A DNA stretch of 64,000 bases from Psychromonas sp. MB-3u-54 (lineage in GTDB: Bacteria > Pseudomonadota > Gammaproteobacteria > Enterobacterales > Psychromonadaceae): positions 19,631 to 83,630 of the forward strand of contig NZ_PJBP01000087.1 of the NCBI RefSeq assembly GCF_002836415.1, given 5' to 3'. The position numbers and the translations under genes are program-made. This document shows positions 37,691 through 46,836 of this stretch, in pieces. How positions within the stretch are numbered: the first letter of the stretch is position 1; every line of letters begins with the position of its first letter. The notes below the pieces were generated by a model. That model was not told where the DNA came from, made no database searches, and saw nothing but the letters and a program-made list of their open reading frames with translations.

Positions 37691-39388
37691 ATGTTAAATA
37701 CAAACAAGACAGTAACAAACAGCCACTATACAAAAAACTGGTGGAAAGAAGCCGTCGCTTACCAGATATATCCTCGCAGTTTTATGGATTCCAATGGTGA
37801 TGGTATTGGGGATCTGAACGGTATCATCGAGCGGCTCGATTATCTTAAAGACCTTGGCATTGATGTTATCTGGATCTGCCCTATGTTCAAATCGCCTAAT
37901 GATGATAATGGTTATGACATCAGTGACTATCAGGAAATTATGGAGGAATTTGGCAGCATGGTCGATTTCGATCGTTTGTTAGCGGCTGTGCATGCGCGTG
38001 GGATGAGATTGATTTTGGATCTGGTGGTCAATCATACTTCCGATGAGCATCCTTGGTTTGTCGAGTCCAAAGCATCTAAGAATAGCCCTAAACGGGACTG
38101 GTATATCTGGCGTGATGGTGTATCAGGTAAGGAGCCTAATAACTGGGAAAGCATCTTTAAGGGGCCAGCCTGGGAGTACGATCAAGGAACAGAACAGTAT
38201 TATATGCACCTGTTCTCTAAAAAGCAGCCGGATCTTAACTGGGAAAATAAAGAAGTGCGTGTCGCTATCTATCAAATGATTAACTGGTGGTTGAATAAGG
38301 GGATAGACGGTTTTCGTGTGGATGCCATTAGCCATATGAAAAAGGAGCCAGGCTTTAAGAATATGCCTAATCCGAAGGGACTTAAAAATGTACCCTGCTG
38401 GGATAAAATGATGAATGTGGATGGTATTATCGACTACCTTGATGAACTGTGTGATAACACTTTTAGACACTACGACATCATGACGGTTGGGGAAGCCAAC
38501 GGTGTCTCTGTGTCTCAAGCGGAAAACTGGGTAGGCGAGAATAAGCAGCGATTAAATATGATTTTTCAGTTTGATCACTTAAAGCTGTGGGAGGAAGATC
38601 CTCAGGCGGATTTGAATGTGGTTAAACTTAAAAAAACCTTCAGTCGCTGGCAGAAAGGATTAGAAAATGTTGGTTGGAACGCACTGTTTCTGGAAAATCA
38701 TGATATTCCACGGATAGTTTCTAAATGGGGTAATACAAAGCAGTATTGGTTTGAAAGTGCGACCTCTTTAGCAACGATGTATTTTCTGATGCAGGGCACG
38801 CCGTTTATCTATCAGGGGCAAGAGATTGGGATGACCAATACCCAGTTTGACAGTATTGATGATTTTAATTGTGTTGGTGCTAAAAATAAGTACGCAGAGT
38901 TGAGTGAGGAGGGAATGCCCGAGCAAGAGATTTTACATCTGCTGGCGCAAACCGGCCGGGATAATTCACGCACGCCTATGCAGTGGGATAGCACGGTTAA
39001 TGCAGGCTTTAGTTCGAGTACACCCTGGCTTAAGGTGAATCCCAACTATCAACGTATTAATGTGGCGCAGCAAGAGTTGGACAAAGGATCTATTCTGAAT
39101 TTTTATCGCAAGATGATTGCTCTGCGTAAGGCCGAACCGGTATTGGTTTATGGCGATTATGATTTATTGCTTGAAAAAGATTCGCAGATTTACGCCTATA
39201 CGCGCACTTTAGGTGAGCAGCAGTTGCTGATTATGTGTAACTTGACCGGATTGTCTGCACAATATAAGCATCCAGACTGTTGGCTTAAGAGTGATCATCT
39301 GTTGTTGGGTAATTACTCTGTGGCCGCGCACGGAGCAGAAAATAGTCTGCTATTACGTCCCTTTGAGGCTAGAATCTACCGCTGCTGA
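37691..39388 (+). CDS. GH13 alpha-glucosidase (oligo-1,6-glucosidase type), copy 2
   Basis: 565 aa, a clear paralogue of the GH13 enzyme ending at 36387. Motifs are [36 protein letters not shown], nucleophile Asp in GFRVDAISHMKKEPG, acid/base Glu in TVGEANGVSVSQ, and the third Asp in LENHDIPRIVSKWG, then GTPFIYQGQEIGMTN. The region after the nucleophile (NMPNPKGLKNVPCWDKMMNVDGI) differs from copy 1, so the two probably prefer different substrates (for example alpha-1,6 versus other linkages). A MITE-like element sits immediately upstream. The RBS is weak (AGGA, nine bases away). Confidence 0.92.
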   Translation: MLNTNKTVTNSHYTKNWWKEAVAYQIYPRSFMDSNGDGIGDLNGIIERLDYLKDLGIDVIWICPMFKSPNDDNGYDISDYQEIMEEFGSMVDFDRLLAAVHARGMRLILDLVVNHTSDEHPWFVESKASKNSPKRDWYIWRDGVSGKEPNNWESIFKGPAWEYDQGTEQYYMHLFSKKQPDLNWENKEVRVAIYQMINWWLNKGIDGFRVDAISHMKKEPGFKNMPNPKGLKNVPCWDKMMNVDGIIDYLDELCDNTFRHYDIMTVGEANGVSVSQAENWVGENKQRLNMIFQFDHLKLWEEDPQADLNVVKLKKTFSRWQKGLENVGWNALFLENHDIPRIVSKWGNTKQYWFESATSLATMYFLMQGTPFIYQGQEIGMTNTQFDSIDDFNCVGAKNKYAELSEEGMPEQEILHLLAQTGRDNSRTPMQWDSTVNAGFSSSTPWLKVNPNYQRINVAQQELDKGSILNFYRKMIALRKAEPVLVYGDYDLLLEKDSQIYAYTRTLGEQQLLIMCNLTGLSAQYKHPDCWLKSDHLLLGNYSVAAHGAENSLLLRPFEARIYRC

Positions 39389-39463
39389 GCGGGTTCTCGT
39401 GACAGACACCGGCATTACAGAGAGTGAAGCGCGTTGTTACGCGGATGATCAAGTAGATAAACC

Positions 39464-39510
39464 AGTTTTAAGGCAATCTTAGCGATGAACACTAAGATTG
39501 CCCTAAAACT
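39464..39510. terminator. Strong bidirectional hairpin between convergent genes
   Basis: AGTTTTAAGGCAATCTTAG pairs with CTAAGATTGCCCTAAAACT (19 bp, one mismatch) around a 9-nt loop. It lies between the GH13 gene and the convergent LysR gene and can terminate both. Confidence 0.8.
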
Positions 39511-39549
39511 TAATAAAGCCACATAAAAATCAACATCACGCCCAAATGC

Positions 39550-40473
39550 TCAAGCTATATTTGGGTTGCTTGCAATGATCTGTTTAAACTGCGCCAACAG
39601 CGCGATAGTCTGTTTATCTTGGTTTTTATCTTTATAAAGGTAAACACCAACGGAGGCTTTATTGAAGCATGCTTGTAGTTTTAGTTCAACAAGATCAAAG
39701 TTTGCAAAATAATCTTTCATACTAGCAGGGTAGGCCAATATCGCCTCGCTATTTTGCAGCAAATCAATTGCCGTTAACAATGAATTAGTTTGATATATCA
39801 CTTTTTCTTGCAGATAGTGGCGTTTTTGATGAGAGCTTCTTTCTGGGGTTTGGTGTTGTAAATGAGAGAAACGGTTAGTTTGTGCCGCTAAGTCGACTGA
39901 AGGGAAGCGTGCAAGATCCTCATTGCTACAGGTTTTTTCCAGCAGGGGATGCCCTTTTCTGACATAAACTTTATCACTGTTGATAAAAAGAGGATGGAAA
40001 AGAACATCTTCATATTGTGCTAGTCCCAATATTTCATGCCCGACAAAGAGGTTGATATCACCGCTTAATAATAAACTCATGAGGTGTAAATGGTCACCTA
40101 CATCAATAGAGATATTACTGTGTGGATAATTACCCCTGAATTCTTGCACACAGTCCCGAATAAACAGGTGCCACCAAGCGTCACCGCAGCCTATTTTAAG
40201 TTCAGTATTATGTCTTAATTTATTTTTATCAAGCTTAACGAGGGTATTTTCATACAAATTTTGCATCATTTTAGCTTGTTCATAGAGCAACTCACCGCCT
40301 TGAGTCAGCCGGATCCCTTTAGAGTTTCGATTAAATAACTTGGTTTCAAGCTTTTCCTCTAATTTATTCATATTATGACTTAAGGTGGGTTGACTTAAAC
40401 AGAGATTATTTGCCGCTTGAGTTACATTCTGAGCCTTTGCTACTTGAATAAATTGGAGCATTAATTTGAACAT
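39550..40473 (-). CDS. LysR-type transcriptional regulator, probable regulator of the alpha-glucoside island
   Basis: 307 aa from the ATG shared with the truncated paralogue; a GTG two codons earlier is possible. The N-terminal winged HTH (QAANNLCLSQPTLSHNMNKLEEKLETKLF) is followed by the two-lobed effector domain: KIGCGDAWWHLFIRDCV, DVGDHLHLMSLLLSGDINLFVG, LLTAIDLLQNSEAILAYPA. It sits between the GH13 gene and the EIIB/ABC operon and is probably their regulator, by position. The ligand is unknown. LysR control of an AglEFGK-type importer is unusual, since LacI or AraC types are more common. Confidence 0.88.
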   Translation of the reverse strand: MFKLMLQFIQVAKAQNVTQAANNLCLSQPTLSHNMNKLEEKLETKLFNRNSKGIRLTQGGELLYEQAKMMQNLYENTLVKLDKNKLRHNTELKIGCGDAWWHLFIRDCVQEFRGNYPHSNISIDVGDHLHLMSLLLSGDINLFVGHEILGLAQYEDVLFHPLFINSDKVYVRKGHPLLEKTCSNEDLARFPSVDLAAQTNRFSHLQHQTPERSSHQKRHYLQEKVIYQTNSLLTAIDLLQNSEAILAYPASMKDYFANFDLVELKLQACFNKASVGVYLYKDKNQDKQTIALLAQFKQIIASNPNIA

Positions 40474-40731
40474 GGCCACTCTTATTAGATGATAGATAAT
40501 TTATAGATGATAAATTATCATTTATAAATGGTAGATAATAGATAAATTCTATGCAGAGGCTATTGTGATAGGATTTATGTATAACTATATTGATATCGGT
40601 CACTGTGCGAGCTGTTTTACAGGTGGGCAATCGAGACGAGACAAAAATCTTATCAGGATGTTTACTCTTAGGGAGAAGAAAGTGAAGTGCCTGTATTGGA
40701 AGTCTGCAACACACGCACCTTTGCCTAGCAT

Positions 40732-41316
40732 TTATTCTTTACCCCACAAGTGATGAGCAACTCGCTTGAGTCGACTATATTGCCGTATCTCCACAGAGAT
40801 AGGTTGTTTGATCCTTGCGGCCATCTCCTCATAGATCCCTTTGACCCGATCATGCTCAAGTACAATCTGATATTGTCCACGAGTAATAAAACTGGCGTTG
40901 ACTGCTTTTATCTGTAGTACCGTAGCATCATCTAACTTGTCATAGTTGTTAAGTTCAAAGCGTAGACGGGTAGCGCAATATGCCAACGAGATAATATTAC
41001 TTGAGCCTCCCAGAGCACTCAGAATACTGATAGCCAAGGTAGCGTTTGCCGAATGATAAGACGAATCGTCTGCCACTAGAGCAATCAATATGTCATGTAC
41101 CGCTTTGACGTTTTCATTACCGATAACTATCTGATATTGGCCGCCAGTGTTAAAGCTATTTTTTACACTTTCTATTTGGCGTACCTTAGTATCATTGACC
41201 AGATTATAATCATTTAGTATAAAGCGCAACCGGGTTGCGCAGTAGCTCAAAGAGGTCACATTATGCTTACTCCCAATCCCATCGAGGATGTCCATCGCGG
41301 CAGCTTGCCTATCCAT
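40732..41316 (-). CDS. Tandem PTS EIIB-domain protein without EIIC
   Basis: 194 aa made of two glucose-superfamily EIIB domains in a row (about 5-85 and 93-170) with an 88-residue period. Each has the phospho-acceptor Cys in YCATRLRF (Cys26 and Cys114), preceded by N(V/I).SL(S/A) and followed by LN.Y..(V/L).D..V and GQYQIV(I/L). This is the sucrose/trehalose type of EIIB. There is no EIIC membrane part and no EIIA, and the basic C-terminal tail (RQYSRLKRVAHHLWGKE) is not part of the fold. A good RBS (AAGGAGA) precedes the ATG. It follows the ABC ATPase gene by 104 bp in the same operon. A signalling role (phosphorylation by a PTS EIIA, acting on the transporter or the regulator) is inference. 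Confidence 0.85.
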   Translation of the reverse strand: MDRQAAAMDILDGIGSKHNVTSLSYCATRLRFILNDYNLVNDTKVRQIESVKNSFNTGGQYQIVIGNENVKAVHDILIALVADDSSYHSANATLAISILSALGGSSNIISLAYCATRLRFELNNYDKLDDATVLQIKAVNASFITRGQYQIVLEHDRVKGIYEEMAARIKQPISVEIRQYSRLKRVAHHLWGKE

Positions 41317-41420
41317 TCTAATTCTCCTTAGTCACCGGCCATGACTGGCCGGCATATTTAACAATATAAGATCAATAAATATCAGGTTAAGCCCATCATC
41401 TCTATATGCTAGCGCAATGT

Positions 41421-42566
41421 TTAGTTTACGATTTTTTTAGAGATAAGAGCCTCTGGCGATGCCTGAGCTGTCACCAACCGCTGAAAAGCCTGACCAGTAC
41501 CATCAAACAGATAGCAGTGTTCCGCCGGCAGATCGACACCTACTGCTTCACCCGCTACAATTGCTGATCGCTCGGCATTGCGTACCACCCATGGCTCACT
41601 TGCATTGCCGTTATCCAGATATAAGTATGTCTCGTTGCCCATGTGCTCCACGAATATAACAGAGGCTTGGTAATGTGCCCTGTTCTTTTCCCCCCACAGA
41701 ATATGTTCAGGCCGAATCCCCAGATTGACGCTTTGTCCTTCCGCTGATTTGGGCGTGCGAATTGGTAAGATCAGCTCTTTTCCGCTGTCCAGTACCACTT
41801 GGCTGGTATTCTCTCCCGACTTAACCAAAGTGGCAGGCAAAAGATTCATCTTAGGCGAACCAATGAATTGCGCCACAAATTCATTTCCAGGATGGTCATA
41901 TAGTTCCAGAGGTGTCCCAACTTGCTCCACGCGGCCCTTATTGAGTATGACGATGCGATCTGCGAGAGTCATCGCCTCAACCTGATCGTGGGTTACGTAA
42001 ATAACGGTTGAGCCCAATCGTTTATGGAGATTCGCAATCTCCATACGCATCTGCACCCGCAGCGAGGCATCGAGGTTAGACAACGGCTCGTCAAAAAGAA
42101 ATAATTTTGGTTCGCGTGCGATGGCGCGACCAATCGCCACCCTCTGCCGTTGGCCACCGGACATATCTTTCGGTCGACGCTGCAGCAGAGGTTCCAGTTG
42201 CAGCGTGCGTGCGGCTTCATTGACTCGTCTATCGATCTCCTTGGCAGGCAGTTTGGCTAGACGCATCGCAAAGGCGATATTTTCATATACGCTCATATGT
42301 GGATACAGTGCATAGGATTGAAACACCATGCCGATGCCTCTCTCAGAAGGTGTGTCGTCGTTAGAATAGATACCATTAATATACATATTACCGTTTGTGA
42401 TATCTTCTAGCCCCGCGATCATTCGCAGTAGCGTTGATTTTCCGCAGCCCGAGGGGCCAACGATCACCACAAATTCGCCCTTATTTACCAACAGGTCGAG
42501 CGATGGGATAACTTCGGTCTGCTTATCATAGGTTTTGTTCAGTTTTTCTAGTTTCAGTTGAGCCAT
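41421..42566 (-). CDS. Sugar ABC transporter ATP-binding protein (MalK/UgpC/AglK family)
   Basis: 381 aa, the usual length. Walker A is GPSGCGKSTLLR (about 37-45), the Q-loop is GMVFQSYALYPHMSVYENI, the signature is DMSGGQRQR, Walker B is LFLFDEPLSNLDASLR, and the H-loop is YVTHDQVEAMTLADR. A C-terminal OB-fold regulatory domain (about 240-370: NLGIRPEHI...) typical of CUT1 importers follows. It energises the two permeases encoded just upstream. RBS AAGGAAG is present. Whether it responds to EIIA, as E. coli MalK does, is not visible. Confidence 0.93.
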   Translation of the reverse strand: MAQLKLEKLNKTYDKQTEVIPSLDLLVNKGEFVVIVGPSGCGKSTLLRMIAGLEDITNGNMYINGIYSNDDTPSERGIGMVFQSYALYPHMSVYENIAFAMRLAKLPAKEIDRRVNEAARTLQLEPLLQRRPKDMSGGQRQRVAIGRAIAREPKLFLFDEPLSNLDASLRVQMRMEIANLHKRLGSTVIYVTHDQVEAMTLADRIVILNKGRVEQVGTPLELYDHPGNEFVAQFIGSPKMNLLPATLVKSGENTSQVVLDSGKELILPIRTPKSAEGQSVNLGIRPEHILWGEKNRAHYQASVIFVEHMGNETYLYLDNGNASEPWVVRNAERSAIVAGEAVGVDLPAEHCYLFDGTGQAFQRLVTAQASPEALISKKIVN

Positions 42567-42644
42567 CTTTAACTTCCTTAATGCAATTGGGCGTCCTCTG
42601 GACGTTATAAAAATAGATGTTCGAGCAAGGGAACATCAAAGTGT

Positions 42645-43490
42645 TCATCCCTTGACTGCTCCCGCGGTCATGCCGCTGACGATACGTTTTTGGAAAATCA
42701 AAACCAGTATAATGATCGGCAGCGTTACAATCACCGAGCCCGCCATAATGTTACCCCAGGGTAATTCATACTGGGAAGACCCCTGCATCATGGCGATCGC
42801 TACTGGCACAGTGCGATTTTCGCCGGAGATGGTAAAGGTCAGTGCAAACATAAACTCATTCCAAGAACCAACAAAGGCTAATAACCCAGTGGTAACCAGC
42901 GCCGGTGCCATAATGGGCGCAAATATTTTACTGATGATAACCCACAGCCCTGCCCCATCAACAATGGCCGCTTCTTCCAGTTCTACCGGCAAACTCTTCA
43001 TAAAAGTAGTTAATACCCAGACGGTGAATGGTAGAGAAAAGGTGGTATAGGAGAGGATCAGGGATCCCAGTGAGTCATACAGCCCAAGAAAACGTACTAG
43101 CTCAAACATCCCTGAAAGTACTGCCACCTGCGGGAACATGGAGACACACAAAATAGTGAACAGCAGTCCTTGGCGACCGCGAAATTTGATCCGGGCCAGC
43201 GCAAATGAGGCGGTGATGGACACTAACAGGCAGCCTCCAACAGTTACAGTAGCAACTATCATTGAATTGAGCAGGCTACGGGCAATGCCATTGACCATCA
43301 ATGCATTGATATAGTTCTTCCATACGAAAGTGGTCGGCAAATAGTTAGGTAAAAATAGATCCTGACCACTGCGCAGTGAGGTCAGGATGGCATTATAGAA
43401 TGGAAATACACAAAATGTGGCAGTCACGACTACTGCAAGATATAGGAAACTCTTAGATCTTAGGTAACGTTGACGACGAGTTAATTTCAT
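42645..43490 (-). CDS. Sugar ABC transporter permease, MalG-type
   Basis: 281 aa with six predicted membrane segments. The EAA loop is PVELEEAAIVDGAGLWVIISKIFAPIMAPALVTTGLLAF and the C-terminal end is FQKRIVSGMTAGAVKG, which is the MalG/AglG signature tail. It pairs with the MalF-like permease gene, whose stop codon overlaps this start by 4 bp. Confidence 0.93.
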   Translation of the reverse strand: MKLTRRQRYLRSKSFLYLAVVVTATFCVFPFYNAILTSLRSGQDLFLPNYLPTTFVWKNYINALMVNGIARSLLNSMIVATVTVGGCLLVSITASFALARIKFRGRQGLLFTILCVSMFPQVAVLSGMFELVRFLGLYDSLGSLILSYTTFSLPFTVWVLTTFMKSLPVELEEAAIVDGAGLWVIISKIFAPIMAPALVTTGLLAFVGSWNEFMFALTFTISGENRTVPVAIAMMQGSSQYELPWGNIMAGSVIVTLPIIILVLIFQKRIVSGMTAGAVKG

Positions 43491-44455
43491 ACTTGTTTCT
43501 CCTTGTTGTAAAGACTGCCTGCATACAGGAAGCTCGCGGCGATACCTGCGACCATCATAAATACCAGCACCGAGGCGGCAGAGCCAGATCCCATTTCCTG
43601 GTAGGCCACCATTTGATCTCGGGCGTAGCCGGAGACAGACACAGTTGCCTCGCTATTAGAAGTAAGTACATAGATAAGATCAAATACTCGCAGGGCATCC
43701 ATTGTTCGGAAGATAAGTGCGACAATCATTGCCGGCATGATCAATGGCAGCGTAATGCGAGTAAAGCGTTGCCAAGCGGTCGCTCCATCCACTCGAGCAG
43801 CTTCATATAGATCCGCGGGAACAGTCTGTAGCGCAGCCAGCAGCATGAGCGCCATAAATGGAATGGTCTTCCATACATCGGCAAAGACTACAGCCCACAT
43901 GGACAGCGTAGGCGAAGCAATCCACGCTAGCGGACCATCGATAATACCAATACGCAACAACAGATCGTTAACCACTCCATATTGGTCATGGAACATCCAT
44001 CCCCACATTTTGGCAGTAACAATGGTGGGAATGGCCCAAGGCACTAGCACGGCTGCTCGCAGAAGGCCTTGCCCACGGAATTTCTGGTTCATTAAAAGCG
44101 CGACCAGCATACCTAATATTAATTCTATTGAGACTGACCAGCTGGAAAACCAAAGGGTGTTACGCACTGATTTCCACCATAGCGGATCACCCAATACGCC
44201 ATAAGCCTCCCCGTCAAAAAAGGACAAATAGTTATCGAAACCGACAAAGTTGTACACTTCAGGGGTATCCAGAGCGGCATCGGTGAAGCTGTAGAATATT
44301 GTGCGTAACAATGGCCAGCCAGCCACACCAGCCAGTAAAAATAACGCAGGAAATACCAGTAACCAGGCAGCACGGGCACGGCGTTGCTGTAAGCTACGCT
44401 TATTGCGCTGCGGTCTAACAAGCGACGTATTTAAGGATAAAATTTTAGTTGTCAT
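43487..44455 (-). CDS. Sugar ABC transporter permease, MalF-type
   Basis: 322 aa with six predicted membrane segments after a basic N-terminus (LVRPQRNKRSLQQRRARAAW). The EAA loop is VPADLYEAARVDGATAWQRFTRITLPLIMPAMIVALIFRTMDALRVFDLIYVLT, typical of CUT1 family MalF/AglF/ThuF proteins. It lacks the large periplasmic P2 domain of E. coli MalF, which fits the AglF/ThuF branch. Confidence 0.93.
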   Translation of the reverse strand: MTTKILSLNTSLVRPQRNKRSLQQRRARAAWLLVFPALFLLAGVAGWPLLRTIFYSFTDAALDTPEVYNFVGFDNYLSFFDGEAYGVLGDPLWWKSVRNTLWFSSWSVSIELILGMLVALLMNQKFRGQGLLRAAVLVPWAIPTIVTAKMWGWMFHDQYGVVNDLLLRIGIIDGPLAWIASPTLSMWAVVFADVWKTIPFMALMLLAALQTVPADLYEAARVDGATAWQRFTRITLPLIMPAMIVALIFRTMDALRVFDLIYVLTSNSEATVSVSGYARDQMVAYQEMGSGSAASVLVFMMVAGIAASFLYAGSLYNKEKQV

Positions 44456-44567
44456 TTAAATAAGCTCCAGTGATGTTGGATCGCAGCTAAGCGATCGTCA
44501 TCATGTAATGTAGGGGTCCGTGACCCCTCGGGCGGTGAAAATATCCGTACTCCTGTATTATGTTAGA

Positions 44568-45839
44568 TTATTTCCACTGACGACCCTTGATGCGTTTCAG
44601 GCGATGCTCTAAGTCTGCAACCGCTTTTTCTCCTGTAGTTACACCACTAAGTACATTATATGTAGCATTTAAGACTGCGTTGGAAACCCGGTTGTACTGT
44701 CTCTTAGTTGCACTAGCTGGGCGCGGTATCGCATTCGCAAAGACGGCCTTAAATGCCGGTAAGTGAGGTGCGGAGGCTAAAATATCCGGATCGTCATAGA
44801 GAGCAATGCGGGATGGCGAGTTCCCCCCCATAAAGAATAATTTCTTCTGGGAGTCTGCATCTGTCACAATTTTCAGCATCAGGACTGCTGCTGCTTTGTT
44901 ATTTGAATAATCACTGATCGCCCACTGCCAGCCGCCAAGCGTTGCTGCATGTTTACCATCAGCACCACCTTTGGGAATGGGCATGACCCCCACTTTACCT
45001 TTAACCGGACTTTTCTCGCCTTGGGCTAACAGGTAAGCATAAGGCCAGTTGCGCATAAACAGAGCATCACCGTTTTGAAACACGGCGCGAGATTCTTCTT
45101 CCATATAACCCATTACACCTTTGGGTGAGATGGTACCCACCCAATTAGCAGCCATATTGAGTGCTTTTGCAGCTTGCGGGTTGTTGATGGAAATATCACC
45201 GTTTGGCTCAACGATGCTGCCGCCATTGTAGGAAGAAATCCACTCCAGTGCGTCACAGGTCAACCCCTCATAGGCCTTGCCTTGGAATACCATTCCCCAG
45301 AACCCTTCTTTACCAGTATTACGCTCGGCTAGTTGAATTTTATTAGCGATACGGGTTAGATCTTCCCAGGTTTCAGGAGGCTGCTCATCATATTTAACCA
45401 GTAGATCCTTGCGGTAATAAAGCATACCCGAATCTAAGAAGGCCGGCACCGCTTTGACACGCCCATCCACCACATTATTCTGCCAGGCTGACGCAAAGAA
45501 GTCGGCTTCCATATCCTTAACGTGCTCGGTTAAATCCATCAAGTGTTTGTCCAATAGTCCTATCCACACGGTATCGGCTTGAAACAGATCAACCGCATCC
45601 CCATCCTTAGCTGCAAAGACCTGCTGGAATATCCCAAGTTTTTCGTTGGAAGCCTGCGGGAGTTCGATAAAATTTACTTTATGTGGCGTTTCGGACTCAA
45701 AGCGCTGTTTAATATATGCGCAGTAGTCTTTATTTATACCAGTAAAACCGGCGCATTCCATTTTTATGGTGTCGGCCTGAGCCAGGTTGAAGGTACCGGC
45801 TAACACAGCCGTTAGTAATCCAGTGCTATATTTGTTCAT
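44568..45839 (-). CDS. Sugar ABC transporter periplasmic binding protein (AglE/ThuE-like)
   Basis: 423 aa. The signal peptide is MNKYSTGLLTAVLAGTFNLAQA, with cleavage about residue 22. The mature part has FIELPQASNEKLGIFQQVFAAKDGDAVDLFQADTVWIGLL, VKAVPAFLDSGMLYYRKDLL, MRNWPYAYLLAQ and LGGWQWAISDYS, which is the family 1 solute-binding pattern of trehalose/maltose/alpha-glucoside binders. It is the first gene of the ABC operon. Alpha-glucoside specificity is inferred from the adjacent glucosidases. Confidence 0.9.
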   Translation of the reverse strand: MNKYSTGLLTAVLAGTFNLAQADTIKMECAGFTGINKDYCAYIKQRFESETPHKVNFIELPQASNEKLGIFQQVFAAKDGDAVDLFQADTVWIGLLDKHLMDLTEHVKDMEADFFASAWQNNVVDGRVKAVPAFLDSGMLYYRKDLLVKYDEQPPETWEDLTRIANKIQLAERNTGKEGFWGMVFQGKAYEGLTCDALEWISSYNGGSIVEPNGDISINNPQAAKALNMAANWVGTISPKGVMGYMEEESRAVFQNGDALFMRNWPYAYLLAQGEKSPVKGKVGVMPIPKGGADGKHAATLGGWQWAISDYSNNKAAAVLMLKIVTDADSQKKLFFMGGNSPSRIALYDDPDILASAPHLPAFKAVFANAIPRPASATKRQYNRVSNAVLNATYNVLSGVTTGEKAVADLEHRLKRIKGRQWK

Positions 45840-46418
45840 GCTGACCTCTTGTTATAATAGATTAGAAGGCAGTGTGCACCTGCCTTTCGTCGCTAAGGGG
45901 AGACATTATATGCGTGTGCACCCATTCGATGCTAAGCATAATAAGGCCCGTGTAGGAGTAGATAAAATGCTATTTTTAAGCGGTACCATAGAAAAAATGC
46001 ATATACCGACCATAAACGTGATCCTGATTCGCTATACTGCGTTAATAGCTTTAAATTATTATTTACAAAAACGTGAATCAAACCGCACTCAGCACAGAGC
46101 CAACTCAACAATACTGACTGTAAGATAAGGGCTCCGCTGGATTATGAGCGTTATTCTGGCCAAGCCCAACCGTACCGTTCAATGCCGTTCGGTTAAGCAA
46201 TTCTAGGCTTATATCTTAATGGATATATTGATGGCATATAAAATACTGAACGTGGAAAAATTTGGTGTTTTCTTTTTATAGGTAGAATAAAATACTTAAC
46301 ATCCTCTCGCATAAATCGTCGTTTTTTAGGAATAGCGCATTACAAAACTCGCTGTGAATTGAACTTTTTAGCAAAGTGAGGATCAGATCAGTACATAATT
46401 TAATTTTCGGTACTTGGT
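45840..46418. other. Upstream region of the ABC importer operon
   Basis: Holds the promoter of the binding-protein gene, a palindrome near the start (listed separately) and a second copy of its core GTGTGCACC at 45914-45922. No gene is seen. The open frame crossing this region is not protein-like. The segment beyond about 46130 is AT-rich and leads into a dead IS. Confidence 0.5.
45866..45886. promoter_or_regulatory. Palindromic operator candidate before the ABC operon
   Basis: AAGGCAG and CTGCCTT flank TGTGCAC, giving a near-perfect 21-bp palindrome 27-47 bp before the start codon. A half copy (GTGTGCACC) lies about 40 bp further up. The position suits a repressor or LysR-type operator. The binding protein is unknown. 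Confidence 0.4.
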
Positions 46419-46836
46419 ATGAGCACTACTTTTTTAAAACACTTTTATTCTATTACTGATCCTAGGATTGAGCGCTGTAAAAAACATAACCTTTTAGATC
46501 TTCTCCTTCTTACTATAAGCGCCGTACTATCAGCTGCTCAGGGTTAGGAGAGTATTGAAGATTTCGGACATTTAAAACTAGATTCGCTTCGTCAATATTG
46601 ACCTTTTGAAGCTGGTATCCCTAAACACGATACGATTGCCCATGTTATCTGTCGCTTAAAAGCACGAGAAATAGAAACTGCTTTTCAATCATGGGTATCA
46701 TCCCTCCTTGAAACTACTGGGAGTGATGTTATCGCTATCAATAGGAAGACCGCTCGGCGGTCATTTTCGACGAAAGATCGTAAAAACACACTACATACCG
46801 TTAGTGCTTGGAGTTACCAGTATCAATTAGTTTTAG
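46419..46836 (+). pseudogene. Degenerate ISAs1-family transposase (N-terminal part)
   Basis: Translation from ATG 46419 reads MSTTFLKHFYSITDPRIERC, then LLDLLLLTISAVLSAAQG, a stop, ESIEDFGHLKLDSLRQY, a stop, PFEAGIPKHDTIAHVICRL, then SDVIAINRKTARRSF. This is the H-repeat/ISAs1 transposase N-terminus, including the first catalytic Asp region (the family motif AIDGKT is here AINRKT). At least two stops plus loss of the C-terminal half make it dead. Terminal inverted repeats were not found. Confidence 0.85.

Noticed and set aside
40732..41316. Fragment of an ordinary PTS permease
   Set aside because: Both ends are complete, it has its own RBS, and no membrane segments or EIIC remains lie beside it.
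45787..46128. 113-codon plus-strand frame upstream of the ABC operon
   Set aside because: It overlaps the binding-protein start and operator, and has no protein-like composition or RBS.
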